From positions 1,054,001 to 1,118,000 of the forward strand of contig NZ_CP157355.1 of assembly GCF_040047665.1 (NCBI RefSeq): a stretch of DNA of 64,000 bases. The letters run 5' to 3'. The notes under the pieces are model-generated. The model was not told the origin of the DNA. It was given only the letters and a program-made list of their open reading frames with translations, and ran no database searches. Each line of letters starts with the position of its first letter. Within the stretch, counting starts at the first letter, position 1. Origin of the DNA: Chitinibacter sp. FCG-7 (GTDB taxonomy: Bacteria > Pseudomonadota > Gammaproteobacteria > Burkholderiales > Chitinibacteraceae). A program made the position numbers and the translations under genes. This document shows positions 62,500 to 64,000 of the stretch, piece after piece.

Positions 62500-62557
62500 G
62501 GTATACAGATGAGATTCAATCTGGAATTAAGCTACAGAGCAATACCCATAGAGGTAT
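62500..62557. repeat. Dispersed element copy 14
   Basis: GGTAT at 62500, ATACC at 62542 (42 bp), six bases, GGTAT at 62553: all exact. Internal CAATCTGGAATT and CTACAGAGCAATACCC recur in other copies. It lies between the PAP2 gene start and the next gene upstream on the minus strand. Confidence 0.8.
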
Positions 62558-62570
62558 TGTTCGTCACACT

Positions 62571-63050
62571 TTATGCCGCAGCGTGAATACCCAAGACTGC
62601 GCTCAACTCAAGAAAGCGCGCCAGCTTGGCGGTGCGAACCAGAACGACTTGTTTTTCGCGGGCAACTGACTGACTGAAATCGACGACGCTATACGTTGGC
62701 GCAAGCTCTTCCTGCACTTTCGCCAAAGCAGCGTCCGCGTTCAACCCGGCCAGATCGGCCACCGTCAAATCGAGTTCATCGTCGCCAAAAGCGTCAACGA
62801 TCTGCGCATACAGTGCGTCCACTTGCGGCGCGTGGAAAATCAGCCCGCCCTCCAACTGCTCCAGCAGCACCCATTCCCACAATGGCAGCGGGTACGATTC
62901 CTGGTATTGCGACCCGGTATCGGCTTGCAAATACGCCACCGCATCGGTATGCGCCTTGAGCACTTCATCGCTCATCGCCGCAATATCCTCGGCATCGAGG
63001 CTGCCATCGGCGATGATTTCAAATAGCTCGTTAATGTGTTTTTGATTCAT
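62571..63050 (-). CDS. Small acidic protein, unknown
   Basis: A 159-residue, acidic, soluble, mostly helical protein (MNQKHINELFEIIADGS; GDDELDLTVADLAGLNADAAL) that I do not recognise. The ATG at 63050 follows AAGGA. It lies between the methyltransferase gene and the PAP2 gene on the same strand. Confidence 0.65.
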   Translation of the reverse strand: MNQKHINELFEIIADGSLDAEDIAAMSDEVLKAHTDAVAYLQADTGSQYQESYPLPLWEWVLLEQLEGGLIFHAPQVDALYAQIVDAFGDDELDLTVADLAGLNADAALAKVQEELAPTYSVVDFSQSVAREKQVVLVRTAKLARFLELSAVLGIHAAA

Positions 63051-63064
63051 AAAAATCCTTTGCA

Positions 63065-63085
63065 AAGCCCGCTTTGGGCGGGCTT
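63065..63085 (-). terminator. Hairpin between methyltransferase and next gene
   Basis: AAGCCCGC and GCGGGCTT with a five-base loop, 5 bp after the methyltransferase stop; the T tract on the minus strand is poor. Confidence 0.5.
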
Positions 63086-63090
63086 CAAAT

Positions 63091-64000
63091 TTAGGGCATC
63101 ACTTCGCCCAGAGCGTCGCGAGTGTTTGAACTGGCGACCGTTGCCGCGATTTTACGCTGTGCAATCGAAACGGTAAAAATTCCCCACTCGTCGATGCGTT
63201 GGCCGATTTTTTCAAAGCCTGCTGCGGCGACAAGCTGATCCATTTCGGCCTGCGTGCGGCGGCGCATGACCCAGGCTTTGCCATCTTTGTGGCTGGTCAG
63301 CGTGCGGGCAATCATTTCCAGCTGCGGATGCCACGGCTGATTGGTGTAAACCAGATAGCCGCCTTCGGGCACGGCCGCGGCCAAACCGGCGAGCGAGTCG
63401 CGGATGCCCTGATTTTCGGGGAATAACTCGTACAGACCCGACACCACCGCCAGCGTCGGCTGCGGGTCTAGCGTTGCCAGACTATCGCGATCAAAGGCAT
63501 TGCCTTGCGCAAAGCGTGCCTTATCGCTCAGGCCGCGCTGCGCAATCATGGATTGCCCGGCTTTGACGTTGATGTCGCTGTAGTCACGCAGCAGCACATC
63601 ATCAAAAGGCAGGCCATCAATCGCATCGAGAATATAGCGGCCATGCCCGGCGGCAATATCAACAATGCGCACCGGTTTGCCCGCCGCGTGCAAACTACGC
63701 ACCGCGTCGCCAATCAGCTCTTGCAAATGGATTTTGCGCTGGCGAATACCGCGCCAGCCCACCGAGTCGAGATAGGCCCGATCGCCGAGCTTGCCCAACG
63801 GCGTAATGCCGTTGGCCTGATTGCGATACACATAATCGAGCGTCGAGCCCGAATCAAAACCGGTTTGCCAACCCAATTGAATCCCGCCCGACAATTTGCC
63901 GATGCTGGCCAAAGTGCGGCGGGTGATGCCAAATTCCCAGCGTTTGGGGCTGAGCAGGCTCAAAGGCTGCTGCAGGGCGCGATACTCGTTATAGGTATAG
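63091..64000 (-). CDS. Class I SAM-dependent methyltransferase domain (5' end outside window)
   Basis: The frame is open through the right edge (codons reading YNEYRALQQPLSLLSPKRWEFG precede the first TTG), so this is the C-terminal part of a longer protein. It contains IVDIAAGHGRYILDAIDG, the SAM-binding motif I, DYSDINVKAGQ, and VVSGLYELFPEN. Long proteins of this type are fused to an alpha/beta hydrolase and found with PAP2-phosphatase fusions; this is known context, not seen here. Substrate unknown. Confidence 0.85.
   Translation of the reverse strand, partial: YTYNEYRALQQPLSLLSPKRWEFGITRRTLASIGKLSGGIQLGWQTGFDSGSTLDYVYRNQANGITPLGKLGDRAYLDSVGWRGIRQRKIHLQELIGDAVRSLHAAGKPVRIVDIAAGHGRYILDAIDGLPFDDVLLRDYSDINVKAGQSMIAQRGLSDKARFAQGNAFDRDSLATLDPQPTLAVVSGLYELFPENQGIRDSLAGLAAAVPEGGYLVYTNQPWHPQLEMIARTLTSHKDGKAWVMRRRTQAEMDQLVAAAGFEKIGQRIDEWGIFTVSIAQRKIAATVASSNTRDALGEVMP

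Noticed and set aside
369-62557. Correia-type (Neisseria) repeat for the dispersed element
   Set aside because: Correia elements have TATAG-type ends and about 105-156 bp length; here the ends are GGTAT/ATACC and the unit is about 58 bp.

Overview
The window looks like a chromosomal segment of a Gram-negative betaproteobacterium, most plausibly a chitin-degrading member of the Neisseriales (Chitinibacteraceae-like). This is inferred from outer-membrane lipoproteins, a MipA/OmpV porin-like protein, betaproteobacterial families (Gcr 'recombinase', DUF3391 HD-GYP, QseBC-type systems) and a secreted two-CBM GH18 chitinase. No taxonomic search was possible. I see no phage, integrase, transposase, CRISPR array, rRNA or replication origin.

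Layout. 1-9 kb: end of a nitroreductase, an aromatic/aspartate aminotransferase, a CACHE-GAF-HD-GYP sensor, two identical tRNA-Asn genes with a clear promoter, an AsmA-like protein, YgfZ and FabI. 9-17 kb: a solitary FliD-like protein, a class II amidotransferase, and a minus-strand run (HD-GYP, response regulator, polyphosphate:AMP phosphotransferase, unknown membrane protein) that may link c-di-GMP and polyphosphate. 17-29 kb: a surface-glycosylation cluster of large GT-C membrane enzymes, a GT2 polyprenyl-phosphate glycosyltransferase, GtrA and an acyltransferase fused to a GT-C module. 29-36 kb: a two-component system, a 5'-nucleotidase lipoprotein, an alpha/beta-hydrolase lipoprotein and MipA. 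36-46 kb: acyltransferase plus a membrane-anchored CBM-like protein, Gcr, a 2OG oxygenase, a MarR-controlled drug/metabolite exporter and nitroreductase, a diguanylate cyclase and a SlyB-like lipoprotein.

46-50.4 kb is clearly AT-richer than its surroundings and holds the most interesting genes: a DUF1852 protein (MesX) and a core methionine synthase (MesD), which form a folate- and B12-independent, oxygen-dependent methionine synthase, followed by a flavin reductase and a TauE/SafE exporter. They lie beside a gutted metF remnant. My reading is that an imported folate-independent route settled next to, or in place of, the methyl-folate gene. 51-64 kb: chitinase, a copper-handling trio, a ChrA transporter, a YiiX-like peptidase, a QseBC/cytochrome b561/PepSY module, and a lipid-type group (PAP2-dual-specificity phosphatase fusion, methyltransferase).

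Overlying all this is a dispersed repeat family that I could not match to anything I know. Its core is GGTAT-N37-ATACC, so the half-sites start exactly 42 bp (four helical turns) apart, often with a further ATACC-N6-GGTAT palindrome at one end. I find ten exact cores and four one-mismatch copies, mostly in gaps between genes; about 0.06 exact cores are expected by chance. A separate 85-bp palindromic element lies in frame inside one glycosyltransferase gene.
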